Part shown: in pieces, positions 1 to 8,708 of the stretch | Layout of the letters: each line of letters opens with the position of its first letter | Numbering within the stretch: position 1 is the stretch's first letter | Assembly (NCBI RefSeq): GCF_900167135.1 | Contig: NZ_FUWZ01000006.1 | Coordinates: forward strand, 62,001-126,000 | Reading direction: 5' to 3' | DNA length: 64,000 bases | Source: Chitinophaga eiseniae | GTDB lineage: Bacteria > Bacteroidota > Bacteroidia > Chitinophagales > Chitinophagaceae | Made by a program: the position numbers and the translations under genes | The notes under the pieces: generated by a model | Databases searched by the model: none | Seen by the model: the letters and a program-made list of their open reading frames with translations, nothing else | What the model was told of the DNA's origin: nothing

Positions 1-1
1 G

Positions 2-562
2 CTGAAGGGCGCGTCGAGCCTGCTGGTGGATACGCTGGAGAGCCTGGAACGAGGGCTGGCCATGGCGGTGGTTGTTATTTTTCTGCTGCTGGCGGCCAAT
101 TATCAGTCATTTAAACTGTCGCTGGTCGTGCTGGTGACCGTACCCGCGGTGATCGCCGGCGCATTGCTGGCTTTACTGATGACAGGCGCCACGCTCAACC
201 TGCAGTCATACATGGGCATGATCATGTCTACTGGTGTGTCAGTGGCCAACGCCATCCTGATTGTCACCAATGCGGAAAAACTGCGGTTGTCCTACAACGA
301 TGCCGGTAAGGCAGCGGTGGTCAGCGCGGGTATCCGCTTGCGGCCTATCCTGATGACAAGCCTGGCCATGATAGCCGGCATGATACCTATGGCCACCGGT
401 TTGGGCGAGGCCGGCGACCAGACGGCGCCGCTGGGCCGTGCCGTGATAGGAGGGCTGATCGCTTCCACATTGGCGGCCCTGCTGATATTGCCGCTGGTAT
501 ACGCACGGATGCAAAAGAAAGCTACGCTGGCATCTCCCTCTTTAATGCCTGAAGATCTTTAA
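2..562 (+). CDS. RND efflux pump inner-membrane subunit, C-terminal part (5' end outside window)
   Basis: This is the carboxy end of an AcrB/CusA-type resistance-nodulation-division permease, which drives proton-coupled efflux from the inner membrane. The frame is open from the first base of the window, so the start lies upstream. Visible are the last hydrophobic helices, including the stretches around AVVVIFLLLAANYQSF, LVVLVTVPAVIAGALLALL and the closing ASTLAALLILPLVYARM, in the order typical of the last transmembrane block of RND pumps. The membrane-fusion partner begins 20 bases downstream, so the operon order is permease then fusion protein. The substrate cannot be told from this fragment. 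Confidence 0.9.
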   Translation: MKGASSLLVDTLESLERGLAMAVVVIFLLLAANYQSFKLSLVVLVTVPAVIAGALLALLMTGATLNLQSYMGMIMSTGVSVANAILIVTNAEKLRLSYNDAGKAAVVSAGIRLRPILMTSLAMIAGMIPMATGLGEAGDQTAPLGRAVIGGLIASTLAALLILPLVYARMQKKATLASPSLMPEDL

Positions 563-582
563 TCAAAATAAAAACAATATAT

Positions 583-1671
583 ATGAAAAATATGACTGCT
601 AATTGGATGATGTTGGGACTGCTGGCGGGGCTGGCGGCCTGCCATTCGGCGGCTGCACCCGAATATAAAGCGACGGCGCATGAGCGGCAGTACCAGCTGG
701 CCAAAGTGGTACAGCAACCACTGTCAGGCAGTATCCGCCTGCCGGGCACACTGGAAGCATTTCAGAAAGTAAGCATCTATCCGCGGGTCAACGGTTTTGT
801 GAGCCGTATAATGGTTGACCGTGGTTCCCGTGTGAAAAAAGGACAGGTGCTGCTGGTACTGGAAGCGCCGGAAATTACGCAACAGTATTATGCGGCGCAA
901 TCCAAATACATACAGGCCGCTGCCATGTACGCCGCTACCAAAGACAACTACGAGCGGACGGTGGCCACGGCCGACGAAACGCCGGGTACGATTTCGGCGC
1001 ATGACCTCGAGTTGTCCAAAGCCCGTATGCTGGGCGACAGTGCGCTGATGAACAGCGAACAGGCCAACTTCCGCGCCCGTGGGGTGATGCGGGATTACCT
1101 CACCGTGACGGCCCCTTTCGATGGTGTTATCACAGAGCGTAATATCCACCCTGGCGCACTGGTAGGACCGGATACCAAAGTAGGGGACAAGCCCATGCTG
1201 ATGCTGGAACAGGAAGATAAACTCAGGCTGGTGCTGCAGGTGCCGGAAATTTACAGCGGTCAGCTGATGGGTCAGTCAGTGGTGAACTTCAGCGTTAACG
1301 CTATGCCGGGCAAGGTGTTCAAAGGCGCTGTGTCCCGCGAGGCAGGCACGCTGAACGACCGGTACCGCTCCGAAGCGGTAGAGGTAGACGTGCAAAATAC
1401 TTCCCGCGAATTGAAGCCGGGCATGTATGCGGAAATTACGATGCCGGTCAACGGCTCCGCATCGGCGCTGGTGGTCCCCGCATCTGCGGTGGTAATGTCT
1501 ACAGAAAGAAAATATGTCATCGTGGTAAAAGATCACCGTACGCAATGGGTAGATGTACAGGAGGGAAATCATCATAACGATTCCACAGAGGTATTCGGTA
1601 ACCTGAAAGCGGGTGAAGAAGTGGTGGTGCGGGCGACCGATGAAATCAAGGATGGTATTGCCATTCATTGA
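583..1671 (+). CDS. RND efflux periplasmic adaptor (membrane fusion) lipoprotein
   Basis: A 362-residue periplasmic adaptor that would link the RND pump to an outer-membrane channel. Residues 1-20 form a lipoprotein signal ending in LAAC, so the mature protein is probably lipid-anchored at Cys20. It follows the family pattern: a first beta strand region (GSIRLPGTLEAFQKVSIYPR), a lipoyl half with VNGFVSRIMVDRGSRVKKGQ, a helical hairpin at about residues 100-160, the second lipoyl half (LTVTAPFDGVITERNIHPG), and beta-barrel and membrane-proximal domains to the end. It is the last gene of the operon and is followed at once by a strong terminator. The HlyD_D23/AcrA-like family assignment is firm; the exported compound is unknown. 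Confidence 0.9.
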   Translation: MKNMTANWMMLGLLAGLAACHSAAAPEYKATAHERQYQLAKVVQQPLSGSIRLPGTLEAFQKVSIYPRVNGFVSRIMVDRGSRVKKGQVLLVLEAPEITQQYYAAQSKYIQAAAMYAATKDNYERTVATADETPGTISAHDLELSKARMLGDSALMNSEQANFRARGVMRDYLTVTAPFDGVITERNIHPGALVGPDTKVGDKPMLMLEQEDKLRLVLQVPEIYSGQLMGQSVVNFSVNAMPGKVFKGAVSREAGTLNDRYRSEAVEVDVQNTSRELKPGMYAEITMPVNGSASALVVPASAVVMSTERKYVIVVKDHRTQWVDVQEGNHHNDSTEVFGNLKAGEEVVVRATDEIKDGIAIH

Positions 1672-1695
1672 TGTCTCCTGTCTGAAAAAAAACAT

Positions 1696-1724
1696 GCCGT
1701 CCCGATGATTCGGGACGGCTTTTT
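1696..1724 (+). terminator. Intrinsic terminator of the RND operon
   Basis: A perfect 9-bp stem (gccgtcccg / cgggacggc) with a 6-base loop is followed by a run of five T, 25 bases after the adaptor stop codon. Confidence 0.9.
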
Positions 1725-1725
1725 G

Positions 1726-2099
1726 CTAACTGTTCCGTCTATATTGATTTCTTCTGTTCCTATTGAAAAAAGGGAACGGTAACATCCACCTAGTAATCAA
1801 TAACGGATATTTACCTGTTGTTCAACTAAAAATTTTACATGAATATCCTGACATGCCTTTTGGCATGGAATCGTTGTATAACTGAAATAATGGAGGAGTG
1901 GTTAAGTCAGACTGCCCTGCAATAATTAAAATTTTGTGACACCGGGTCAACAAGCCCCTGGATGATATGTATGGATGAACTCAAAGTGGTCAACGCCAAT
2001 AGCTGTTTATCAAATCACAGAATAATTACAAAACTGTCTCGCCAGCGTCATTGCTTAAATAACAAGAAACGTTTTGAAATTGTTGACAAGAAATAAAAA
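1726..2099. other. 374-base intergenic stretch with no supported gene
   Basis: Between the RND terminator and the stop of the leftward marC-like gene I find no convincing gene. There is a small perfect hairpin (catgcc-tttt-ggcatg at 1852-1867) and a possible 28-codon reading frame starting at 1839, but neither has a recognisable promoter or family signature. Part of 1893-1960 looks superficially tRNA-like but fails (see rejected items). Confidence 0.4.
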
Positions 2100-2744
2100 T
2101 TACAGATTGAACAGTTCTTTGATGCCGAGGGCCAGCATTTGGACGCCGATTACAGCGAGGATCAGCCCCATCATTTTAGTCACCACCATCATTACATTGG
2201 TGCCGATGACCCGTACAATACGCTCGCCGGCGATGAAGAGCAGATAGGTGATGTAACATATAATGGCGTATACGCCCATAACAATGGCGAGATGGGTCAG
2301 GTCTTTGGCAGCGGAATAGCTCATGGACGTGGTGATAGCGCCGGGACCTGCCAGCAAAGGCATCGCCAGCGGCGTAATAGCCACGCTGATGCCCTGGTCG
2401 GCCTTCACCGGCTGGTCGCCCAGCTTCTGCGCCTGCGCGCTTTCCTCCTTGCTTCTGACCATTTCATAACCGATAACAAATACCAGTATACCGCCGGTAA
2501 CCCGCAGTGCCGCCAGCGTGATGCCGAATACGTGGAAGATCAGTTTGCCGGCCACACTGAAGACAAGAATAATACAAAAGGCTATCAGCACCGATTTGGT
2601 GGCGATGTTGCGTTTGGCTTTTTTATCCATGTAAGAAGTCAGCTCCATGAAAACCGGTATCGCGGAAATAGGGTTCACGATCGCCAGCAATCCCATGAAC
2701 ACAGTAGTGGCAAATGCAAAGTAGTTATCGAACAGAGACATCAT
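2100..2744 (-). CDS. MarC/NAAT family integral membrane protein
   Basis: A 214-residue protein with about six transmembrane helices, matching the MarC (UPF0056) family in length and layout. Family-typical segments are seen: FMGLLAIVNPISAIPVFMEL near the N terminus, GGILVFVIGYEMV in the middle, ITPLAMPLLAGPGAITTSM in the second half, and MGLILAVIGVQMLALGIKE at the end. The two asparagine/proline-containing half-repeats reflect the internal duplication of this family. E. coli MarC was once linked to multidrug resistance but its true substrate is unsettled. The gene stands alone and reads leftward. The start is one of two adjacent ATG codons at 2744. Confidence 0.88.
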   Translation of the reverse strand: MMSLFDNYFAFATTVFMGLLAIVNPISAIPVFMELTSYMDKKAKRNIATKSVLIAFCIILVFSVAGKLIFHVFGITLAALRVTGGILVFVIGYEMVRSKEESAQAQKLGDQPVKADQGISVAITPLAMPLLAGPGAITTSMSYSAAKDLTHLAIVMGVYAIICYITYLLFIAGERIVRVIGTNVMMVVTKMMGLILAVIGVQMLALGIKELFNL

Positions 2745-2808
2745 ACCTCAATATAGGAAATTTATTAATTCGTAATTTCCCAAATTTCAGTTTCCCGGAA
2801 GATTATTT

Positions 2809-3423
2809 TTACTGCCGGATGCGGGGCAGCTGCCAGTTATAACGGAGGCTTAACAAACGTATGCCTACTATAACGGTAACGGATATACTCTGAGTGAGAT
2901 CGGCCGGCAGATGGGTGAAGAAGCCTGCCAGCACGAAGAGCGCACCGCCGGCGATGGAAGCTACCGCATATATTTCCCGGGTGAAGAGCACGGGTTGTTC
3001 GCCGGTGATCACATCGCGGAGCAGGCCGCCGAAAGCGCCGGTAATAACGCCAAGGGCTATGCATACGGGAATTGGCAGCCCGGCAGCGATGCCTTTATTG
3101 ATACCGGTGATGGTAAACATGCCGAGGCCGATGGCATCGAAGATGTTCAGCCAGCGTTGAAGTATTTTTACGTAGGAGAAGAAGAGGGCCGCAATAACGG
3201 CTGCCGCAATAATGGCGGTATTACTGAGTTCATCCGTCATCCAGGCTACCGGGGTAGCGCCAATCAGGAGATCGCGGATGGTACCGCCGCCGATAGCGGT
3301 AATAAAAGCCAGGGCCAGCAGGCCTATGACGTCGTAGGATTTATTGATGGCTGCCGTTGCGCCGGAGACGGCAAAAGCAAAGGTGCCGGATAGCTCCAGC
3401 CCCTGTATAAAGGTCAGTGACAT
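2809..3423 (-). CDS. Trimeric intracellular cation channel (TRIC / UPF0126) family protein
   Basis: A 204-residue membrane protein made of two repeated three-helix halves plus a last helix. Each half holds the glycine-rich motif of UPF0126/TRIC proteins: AFITAIGGGTIRDLLIG in the first and ITGAFGGLLRDVITGEQP in the second. Bacterial members (YicG-like) form trimeric potassium-permeable channels, so a cation channel is likely, though physiology is unproven. I chose the ATG at 3423 because the protein begins naturally with the helix MSLTFIQGLELSGTFAF; an upstream in-frame start at 3492 would add 23 residues and overlap the neighbouring gene. Confidence 0.85.
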   Translation of the reverse strand: MSLTFIQGLELSGTFAFAVSGATAAINKSYDVIGLLALAFITAIGGGTIRDLLIGATPVAWMTDELSNTAIIAAAVIAALFFSYVKILQRWLNIFDAIGLGMFTITGINKGIAAGLPIPVCIALGVITGAFGGLLRDVITGEQPVLFTREIYAVASIAGGALFVLAGFFTHLPADLTQSISVTVIVGIRLLSLRYNWQLPRIRQ

Positions 3424-3488
3424 GCCCCTGTCTGATTTTCGCGCTAAGATAATCAGTCTGCAGGAATATCCGCGCTGCCGGCGGGCAA

Positions 3489-3746
3489 TCAATAATCGTA
3501 GTCGTATTCGCCACGCAGCGTACGCTCTATCTGATTACGGAGATCGCTGCTGAAACCTTCTACCTCGATCTTGGGTTGATGGTCAAGATTGATACGGAAC
3601 CGGCCTTTTTCAAGCGCCAGGAGGTCGTAAATGTCTTCCAGCAGGGCGTAGAGCAATTTCCGGGTATTTTCTGCTATCTGGGCCAGAAAAGTATCTTCAA
3701 AATGAAAGAATTCGCGGTTTTTATAAGATAAGGTAACTTGTATCAT
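3489..3746 (-). CDS. Hypothetical protein, 85 residues
   Basis: A small acidic cytoplasmic protein with no signal peptide or membrane segment. It starts MIQVTLSYKNREFFHFEDTF, has a leucine-rich central helix (LLYALLEDIYDLLALEKGRF) and ends in acidic and tyrosine residues (EYDYDY). I do not recognise the family. It lies directly upstream of the TRIC-like gene in the same direction (65 bases apart), so the two may be co-transcribed. The sequence composition and clear ATG support a real gene. Confidence 0.6.
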   Translation of the reverse strand: MIQVTLSYKNREFFHFEDTFLAQIAENTRKLLYALLEDIYDLLALEKGRFRINLDHQPKIEVEGFSSDLRNQIERTLRGEYDYDY

Positions 3747-4027
3747 AACAAATGGTTTTTCCAGGATTTGAGATAGTTTTTAGCGTTGTTGATAAGCGTA
3801 CTAACCAACTGATAATCATTAATTAATTATTAATATTTGCATAAAAATAGAAAAAAAGAAATAATTTTTTTCCTATATGTTCTGTTTTTTATCCACATTG
3901 GACAAAAAAGATTAAAAAAGGTTATATCTTCAGAAGTTGACCTTCCGATACCCTCCCTGCTCCGCTGGCCATAATCTTCCTTTCTACTTTTAAAAATTTG
4001 GTTACCATTGTGTTTTATATATCCACA

Positions 4028-6205
4028 ATGAAGAAAATAACACTATTGGTTGCCTTGTTGGCGGTGAGTTGCATCACCGTGTTCGCACAACCAGGCAAAA
4101 AAATCAAATGGTCGCGCGATGGGCGGGCCACATTAAAGGCAGAACCCATGGGCATTACCGCTATTCCCTTGTCCGGCGCCCAGCCTGCCATCATAGTGCC
4201 GGCGGAAAAGTACACGCTCCCCGGCGCCGGCAAAGCACTGGAGATCCGCGACTTCGCCTTTTCGGCAGATGAAAAAAAACTGCTCCTCTACACCAATGCA
4301 AAAAAAGTATGGCGCTATGACACCCGCGGCGACTACTGGCTGCTGGACCTTACCACCGGCAAACTGCAGGAGTTAGGCAAAGGGCGTGCCGTATCTTCCC
4401 TGATGTTCGCCAAACTGTCGCCCGATGGCAGCAAAGTGGCCTATGTGAGTGACCACAACCTCTATGTGGAAGACCTGGCCACCGGTGCCATCAAAGCGCT
4501 CACCACCAACGGTACCCGCCGTTTCATCAATGGTACCTTCGACTGGGCCTATGAAGAAGAATTTGGCTGCCGCGACGGCTTCCGTTGGAGCCCCGACGGT
4601 AAAAGCATCGCATACTGGCAGATAGACGCCACCAAAATCCGCGACTTCCTCATGATCAACAATACGGACTCCATCTATTCCTTCAACGTGCCGGTAGAAT
4701 ACCCGGTAGCGGGCGAAAGTCCTTCTGCCTGCCGCATAGGGGTAGTGGACATCGCCACCGCCAATACCCGCTGGATGAACGTTCCCGGTGATCAGCAACA
4801 GCACTACATCCCCCGTATGGAATGGGTGCCAGGCAAAAAACAACTGATTATCCAGCAGCTCAACCGCAAGCAGAACGAAAGTAAAATCATGCTCTGTGAC
4901 GCGGCTAACGGTAAAGTACATACGTTGTACGAGGAAAAAGACAGCGCCTGGATCGACGTGAAATCCCGCTGGGACGATGACAACATCGCCGGATGGGACT
5001 TCCTCCGCAACGGTAAGGACTTTATCTGGGTGAGCGAACAGGACGGCTGGCGCCACCTGTACAGCATCTCCATGGAAACCGGCAAAGCCACGCTGCTTAC
5101 ACCGGGCAACTACGATGTGATCACCATCTCCAAAATAGATGAAGCCGGCGGACAGATCTGGTTCACCGCTTCGCCGGACAATCCCGTGCAGGAATATCTT
5201 TACCGGGTACCGCTGGCCGGCGGTAAAGCTACCCGCATCACACCGGCAGACCAGCCGGGATCGCATGAGTACAGCATTTCCCCGTATAGCAACTGGGCTG
5301 TACACGCTTTCAGCAACGCGTGCATGTACCCCGTGAGCGAAAATGTGGAGCTGCCTGCCCATAAAAGCAGCGCGAAAGTGGCACAGGCACTCAAACAATC
5401 CGTTGATGGCGGAAAATGCCTCGACTATTTCGAAGTGCAAACGGCCGACGGCATTAACATCGGCGGCTGGATGCGCAAGCCTAAAAATTTCGACCCTGCC
5501 AAAAAATATCCTATCGTATTTTATGTATACGGCGAACCTGCCGGGGCCACCACCCGGGATGTAGCCGGCACCGGCCGTAACTTCCTCTATGACGGCGACA
5601 TGGCGGCAGATGGTTATATCTATGCTTCCCTGGACAACAGGGGCACGCCTCTGCCCAAAGGCCGCTACTGGCGTAAAAGTATCTACCGCAAAGTAGGAGT
5701 GCTCAACGCGCGCGACCAGGCACAGGCCGCACAGGCGCTTATGAAAAAATACGCTTTTATCGACCCCGCCCGTACCGCTGTATGGGGCTGGAGCGGCGGT
5801 GGCTCCATGACGCTCAACCTGATGTTCCAGTACCCGGAGATCTACAAAACAGGGATCGCTATTGCCGCCGTAGGTAATCAGTTGACCTACGATAATATCT
5901 ACCAGGAACGTTATATGGGATTGCCGGAAGAAAACAGGGAAGACTTCGTAAAAGGTTCCCCCATTTCCTATGCAAAAAACCTGCAGGGTAACCTGTTGTA
6001 TATACACGGTACCGGAGATGACAATGTACATTACCAGAACGCGGAAATGTTGCTCAATGAACTGATCAGGTATAACAAACAAATCCAGTTCATGGCTTAT
6101 CCCAACCGCACCCACAGCATTTCAGAAGGAGACGGTACTTTCACCCACCTGTCTACCCTGTATACCAAATACCTGCGGGAGCATTGTGAACCGGGTGGGA
6201 AATAA
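4028..6205 (+). CDS. Secreted S9 family peptidase, dipeptidyl peptidase IV type
   Basis: A 725-residue exported serine peptidase expected to remove dipeptides, commonly X-Pro, from peptide N termini in the periplasm. The signal peptide is MKKITLLVALLAVSCITVFAQ, so I start at 4028; an in-frame start at 3998 would add ten residues before it. Residues 30-460 form the DPP4-type beta-propeller, including the DWAYEEEF motif whose glutamates hold the substrate N terminus. The alpha/beta-hydrolase domain follows, with nucleophile Ser589 in GWSGGG (GWSYGG is more usual), the acid around Asp664/665 in GTGDDNVH and His696 in NRTHS. It is a lone rightward gene. A 36-bp inverted repeat lies just downstream. 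Confidence 0.9.
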   Translation: MKKITLLVALLAVSCITVFAQPGKKIKWSRDGRATLKAEPMGITAIPLSGAQPAIIVPAEKYTLPGAGKALEIRDFAFSADEKKLLLYTNAKKVWRYDTRGDYWLLDLTTGKLQELGKGRAVSSLMFAKLSPDGSKVAYVSDHNLYVEDLATGAIKALTTNGTRRFINGTFDWAYEEEFGCRDGFRWSPDGKSIAYWQIDATKIRDFLMINNTDSIYSFNVPVEYPVAGESPSACRIGVVDIATANTRWMNVPGDQQQHYIPRMEWVPGKKQLIIQQLNRKQNESKIMLCDAANGKVHTLYEEKDSAWIDVKSRWDDDNIAGWDFLRNGKDFIWVSEQDGWRHLYSISMETGKATLLTPGNYDVITISKIDEAGGQIWFTASPDNPVQEYLYRVPLAGGKATRITPADQPGSHEYSISPYSNWAVHAFSNACMYPVSENVELPAHKSSAKVAQALKQSVDGGKCLDYFEVQTADGINIGGWMRKPKNFDPAKKYPIVFYVYGEPAGATTRDVAGTGRNFLYDGDMAADGYIYASLDNRGTPLPKGRYWRKSIYRKVGVLNARDQAQAAQALMKKYAFIDPARTAVWGWSGGGSMTLNLMFQYPEIYKTGIAIAAVGNQLTYDNIYQERYMGLPEENREDFVKGSPISYAKNLQGNLLYIHGTGDDNVHYQNAEMLLNELIRYNKQIQFMAYPNRTHSISEGDGTFTHLSTLYTKYLREHCEPGGK

Positions 6206-6212
6206 TTCCGGA

Positions 6213-6318
6213 ATTTTTTGATTTTCGATTTTTTGATTTTCGATTTTTTGATCTCGGGAATAAAGGAGCTTCGATCACCTCCAAAAATCGAAAATCAAAA
6301 AATCGAAAATCAAAAAAT
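6213..6318. repeat. Long inverted repeat (36-bp perfect arms) built of a 15-base direct repeat
   Basis: Arms at 6213-6248 and 6283-6318 are perfect reverse complements with a 34-base loop; the stem grows further inside the loop through tgatc (6249-6253) and gatca (6273-6277). Each arm is itself made of about two and a half copies of a 15-base unit, ttttttgattttcga. It lies 8 bases after the peptidase stop. It could act as a transcription terminator or be a member of a dispersed palindromic repeat family. Confidence 0.85.
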
Positions 6319-6351
6319 CTCTAACTTGCGCTCCTTATTAAACTGAATTAC

Positions 6352-6756
6352 ATGTCTAAGACTTCTGTTATCGGAATTATTGCCGCGGTGGTAGCGATTG
6401 TTTGCACATTTTTCCCGTGGGCGGCGATTGAAAGCCGTCAGCTGGTATTTACAGGATTAAACACGACGGGCTCCCGTTTTGGGGAACCGGGGAAACTGAA
6501 TATTTTCCTGGCGGTACTGGCCGTGATTATTTTTCTGGTGAAGAATAAATGGGTAATGCGGATGAACCTTTTTGTGTCAGGCTTCCTGCTGGCATGGTCT
6601 TTCCGTAACATGCTGCTGTTTTCCCGCTGTGAAGCCGGCATATGCCCGCAGACAGGTATCGCGCTGTATATTTCAGTGGTAGCGGCCGTGGTGGTTTTCG
6701 TCTGCGTGCTGCTTACCCGTAATCCGGTCGTAAAAAATAACGAAATCTCTAAATAA
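6352..6756 (+). CDS. Hypothetical four-helix membrane protein
   Basis: A 134-residue protein with four predicted transmembrane helices: residues about 5-25 (SVIGIIAAVVAIVCTFFPWA), 48-64 (LNIFLAVLAVIIFLV), 68-90 (WVMRMNLFVSGFLLAWSF) and 103-126 (IALYISVVAAVVVFVCVLLT). A short loop carries two cysteines (CEAGIC). I do not recognise a named family; it resembles small uncharacterised membrane proteins of Bacteroidota. It is a single gene converging with the next membrane-protein gene; only 25 bases separate their stops. Confidence 0.6.
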   Translation: MSKTSVIGIIAAVVAIVCTFFPWAAIESRQLVFTGLNTTGSRFGEPGKLNIFLAVLAVIIFLVKNKWVMRMNLFVSGFLLAWSFRNMLLFSRCEAGICPQTGIALYISVVAAVVVFVCVLLTRNPVVKNNEISK

Positions 6757-6781
6757 CGAAATCGCAGAATATCTGCCGGGG

Positions 6782-7423
6782 TCAGAATATTTTATGTAAT
6801 ACCCAGGCCCCGCACCATATACCGGCGCCCATTAGCCAATATCGAATGACAATAGGTAATGGGCGCTGGTTGGTTACCCTCGCTTTTATAAAACTGAATA
6901 CGGTCAACCCCAGGAAAACCAGCAGTATGCTGGTTTGAGAAGCCGCCGTAAAGTTCTCGTTCGATAAATAAGGCCCTACCGACAACACGCCTCCCAATAA
7001 AAAGAAGAAAGCGGCAAACAGTGCACTGCGGATAGCACGGGGACGGCTAAACGTAGTTTCCTCCACCTGTTCCTGCTGCAGCGTTGTTTCCCACATCACG
7101 GCATCTTTCTGCATTTCATCGGCGATATGGGCGATGGTATGGTCGTTGATGTCGAGATGTTCCAGCTTCCGGCGTTCATCGTCCGAGAGCAGGGCGCTGT
7201 CATGCTGGGCGTCGCCCTTGTTGGCCTGGTAGGCGCTGTACATCACCAGCAGGCTGCCTGCCAGCAGGATACCGAGCTGGATGTTATAGAAGGTCTGCAC
7301 TTCCAGCGGGAAGGTTTGCATGACCTGTGTGGCAAAAAACAACAGGAACAATCCGTCCGGAAAGCCGATCAGGAAGTCAGTTTTCCATCCGGAGCTGCGG
7401 ATGGCCTTGTGTGGTGCTGTCAT
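6782..7423 (-). CDS. Membrane protein, possibly VIT1/CCC1-like
   Basis: A 213-residue protein with two hydrophobic segments near the N terminus (FPDGLFLLFFATQVM and IQLGILLAGSLLVMYSAY), a charged cytoplasmic stretch at about residues 70-125, then three helices to the end. This two-plus-three arrangement with a long acidic, His-containing insert resembles the VIT1/CCC1 iron/manganese transporter family, but the canonical N-terminal DG-containing motif is only loosely matched. Iron or manganese transport is thus a guess. It lies 9 bases downstream of ornithine aminotransferase in the same direction, so the two are probably co-transcribed. Confidence 0.5.
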   Translation of the reverse strand: MTAPHKAIRSSGWKTDFLIGFPDGLFLLFFATQVMQTFPLEVQTFYNIQLGILLAGSLLVMYSAYQANKGDAQHDSALLSDDERRKLEHLDINDHTIAHIADEMQKDAVMWETTLQQEQVEETTFSRPRAIRSALFAAFFFLLGGVLSVGPYLSNENFTAASQTSILLVFLGLTVFSFIKARVTNQRPLPIVIRYWLMGAGIWCGAWVLHKIF

Positions 7424-7432
7424 ACGTTGCTG

Positions 7433-8671
7433 TTAGCTAAACGCTTTTTCGATGCTTTTCCGGATGATCTGTACGCATTCAGAAACCTGGGTAGCGTTCA
7501 TGATCAGTGGTGGTGCGAACCGGATCTTGTCGCCATGAGTGGGCTTGGCGAGCAGTCCGTTTTCTTTTAAAGTCAGGCAGAGGTCCCAGGCTGCTTCGGG
7601 ATCGGTATGGCTGATCACGATGGCATTCAGCAGGCCTTTTCCGCGCACGGTTTTGATATAGGGCGATTGCAGGTCCTGCAGTCCCTTGCGCAGCAGTTGT
7701 CCCATAGCGGCTGCATTTTCCGTCATTTTCTCATCTTTCAGTACCTCCAGCGCGGTGATGGCTACTTTACAGGCCAGCGGGTTGCCGCCGTAGGTAGAGC
7801 CATGTTCTCCGGGCTTGATGGTCAGCATGATCTCGTCATCGGCAAGAACGGCGCTCACCGGCAATACGCCGCCGGAGAGGGCTTTGCCCAGTATCAGGAT
7901 GTCAGGACGTACATTCTCGTGGTCACAGGCCAGCATGCGGCCGGTACGGGCCAGCCCTGTCTGGATTTCATCTGCAATGAACAGTACGTTGGCATCCTGG
8001 CAGTAGGCGCGCGCCTTGGACAGGTAACCGTCGTCCGGAACGACCACGCCGGCTTCGCCCTGAATGGGTTCTACCAGGAAGCCCGCCACGGTCTTGTCTT
8101 GCAGCGCCTGTTCCAGCGCGGCCAGATCATTGTAGGGGATCACTTCGTAGCCCGCCATAAACGGCCCGAAATTATTGCGGGCCACCGGGTCGGTGCTGAA
8201 GGAAATAACATTGAGGGTACGGCCATGGAAATTGTTGGCGCAGACAATGATCTTCGCCTTGTTCTCCGGGATGCCTTTTACCATATAGGCCCAGTGCCGG
8301 CAGAGCTTCAGCGCTGTTTCCACCGCTTCCACGCCGGTATTCATGGGCAATACTTTATCATAACCGAAATAACCGGTGATATACTGTGTGTATTCTCCCA
8401 GCAGGTCACTGTGAAATGCCCGCGAGGTCAGGGTGAGCTTCTGCGCCTGTTCTATCAGCGACGCAATAATCCGGGGATGGCAGTGTCCCTGGTTAACGGC
8501 GGAGTATCCGGAAAGAAAATCGTAATAACGTTTACCATCTACATCCCATAAAAAAACACCTTCGCCGCGCTCCAATACCACCGGTAACGGATGATAGTTG
8601 TGAGCGCCATACTGTTCTTCCAATCCGAGAAAATGCTGCGTCCTTTCGCTTATCGTAAATGCTGGTATCAT
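7433..8671 (-). CDS. rocD: Ornithine--oxo-acid aminotransferase
   Basis: A 412-residue class III PLP-dependent aminotransferase that converts ornithine and 2-oxoglutarate to glutamate semialdehyde and glutamate. The sequence is close to known ornithine aminotransferases: YGAHNYHPLPVVLERGEG near the N terminus, YDFLSGYSAVNQGHCHP, MNTGVEAVETALKLCRHW, the NNFHGRT segment, FLVEPIQGEAGVVVPDDGY, the PLP-aspartate region ADEIQTGLARTG and the PLP lysine in ILGKALSGG. I start at the ATG at 8671 (MIPAFTISERT); this gives the family's usual length. The product could feed PruA, encoded at 46783-48414. A TATTTTTG box ends only 4 bases before this ATG, suggesting a leaderless mRNA. Confidence 0.95.
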   Translation of the reverse strand: MIPAFTISERTQHFLGLEEQYGAHNYHPLPVVLERGEGVFLWDVDGKRYYDFLSGYSAVNQGHCHPRIIASLIEQAQKLTLTSRAFHSDLLGEYTQYITGYFGYDKVLPMNTGVEAVETALKLCRHWAYMVKGIPENKAKIIVCANNFHGRTLNVISFSTDPVARNNFGPFMAGYEVIPYNDLAALEQALQDKTVAGFLVEPIQGEAGVVVPDDGYLSKARAYCQDANVLFIADEIQTGLARTGRMLACDHENVRPDILILGKALSGGVLPVSAVLADDEIMLTIKPGEHGSTYGGNPLACKVAITALEVLKDEKMTENAAAMGQLLRKGLQDLQSPYIKTVRGKGLLNAIVISHTDPEAAWDLCLTLKENGLLAKPTHGDKIRFAPPLIMNATQVSECVQIIRKSIEKAFS

Positions 8672-8675
8672 ATCC

Positions 8676-8708
8676 CAAAAATACGGAATTGTTCTCGCAA
8701 AGGAGCAA
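8676..8708 (-). promoter_or_regulatory. Bacteroidota-type promoter of rocD
   Basis: On the minus strand a TTG (8708-8706) and a TATTTTTG -7 box (8683-8676) are 22 bases apart, fitting TTG-N17-23-TAnnTTTG. The box ends 4 bases before the rocD ATG. The TTG lies inside an arm of the palindromic element at 8696-8796. Confidence 0.6.

Noticed and set aside
1839..1925. 28-codon frame in the gap after the RND operon
   Set aside because: Short, no promoter, no recognisable sequence; a hairpin in its middle explains little. Not enough to call a gene.
1893..1965. tRNA-like stretch (ggaggagtggttaagtc ... gggtcaacaagcccc)
   Set aside because: There is a D-arm-like and T-arm-like look, but no complementary acceptor stem, no proper anticodon stem and no TTCAA-type T-loop. 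Chance or a very decayed pseudogene.
4373..6115. 580-codon open frame on the minus strand
   Set aside because: It lies wholly inside the dipeptidyl-peptidase gene on the opposite strand; the translation has no domain, and the plus-strand gene has clear catalytic motifs. It results from biased codon use.
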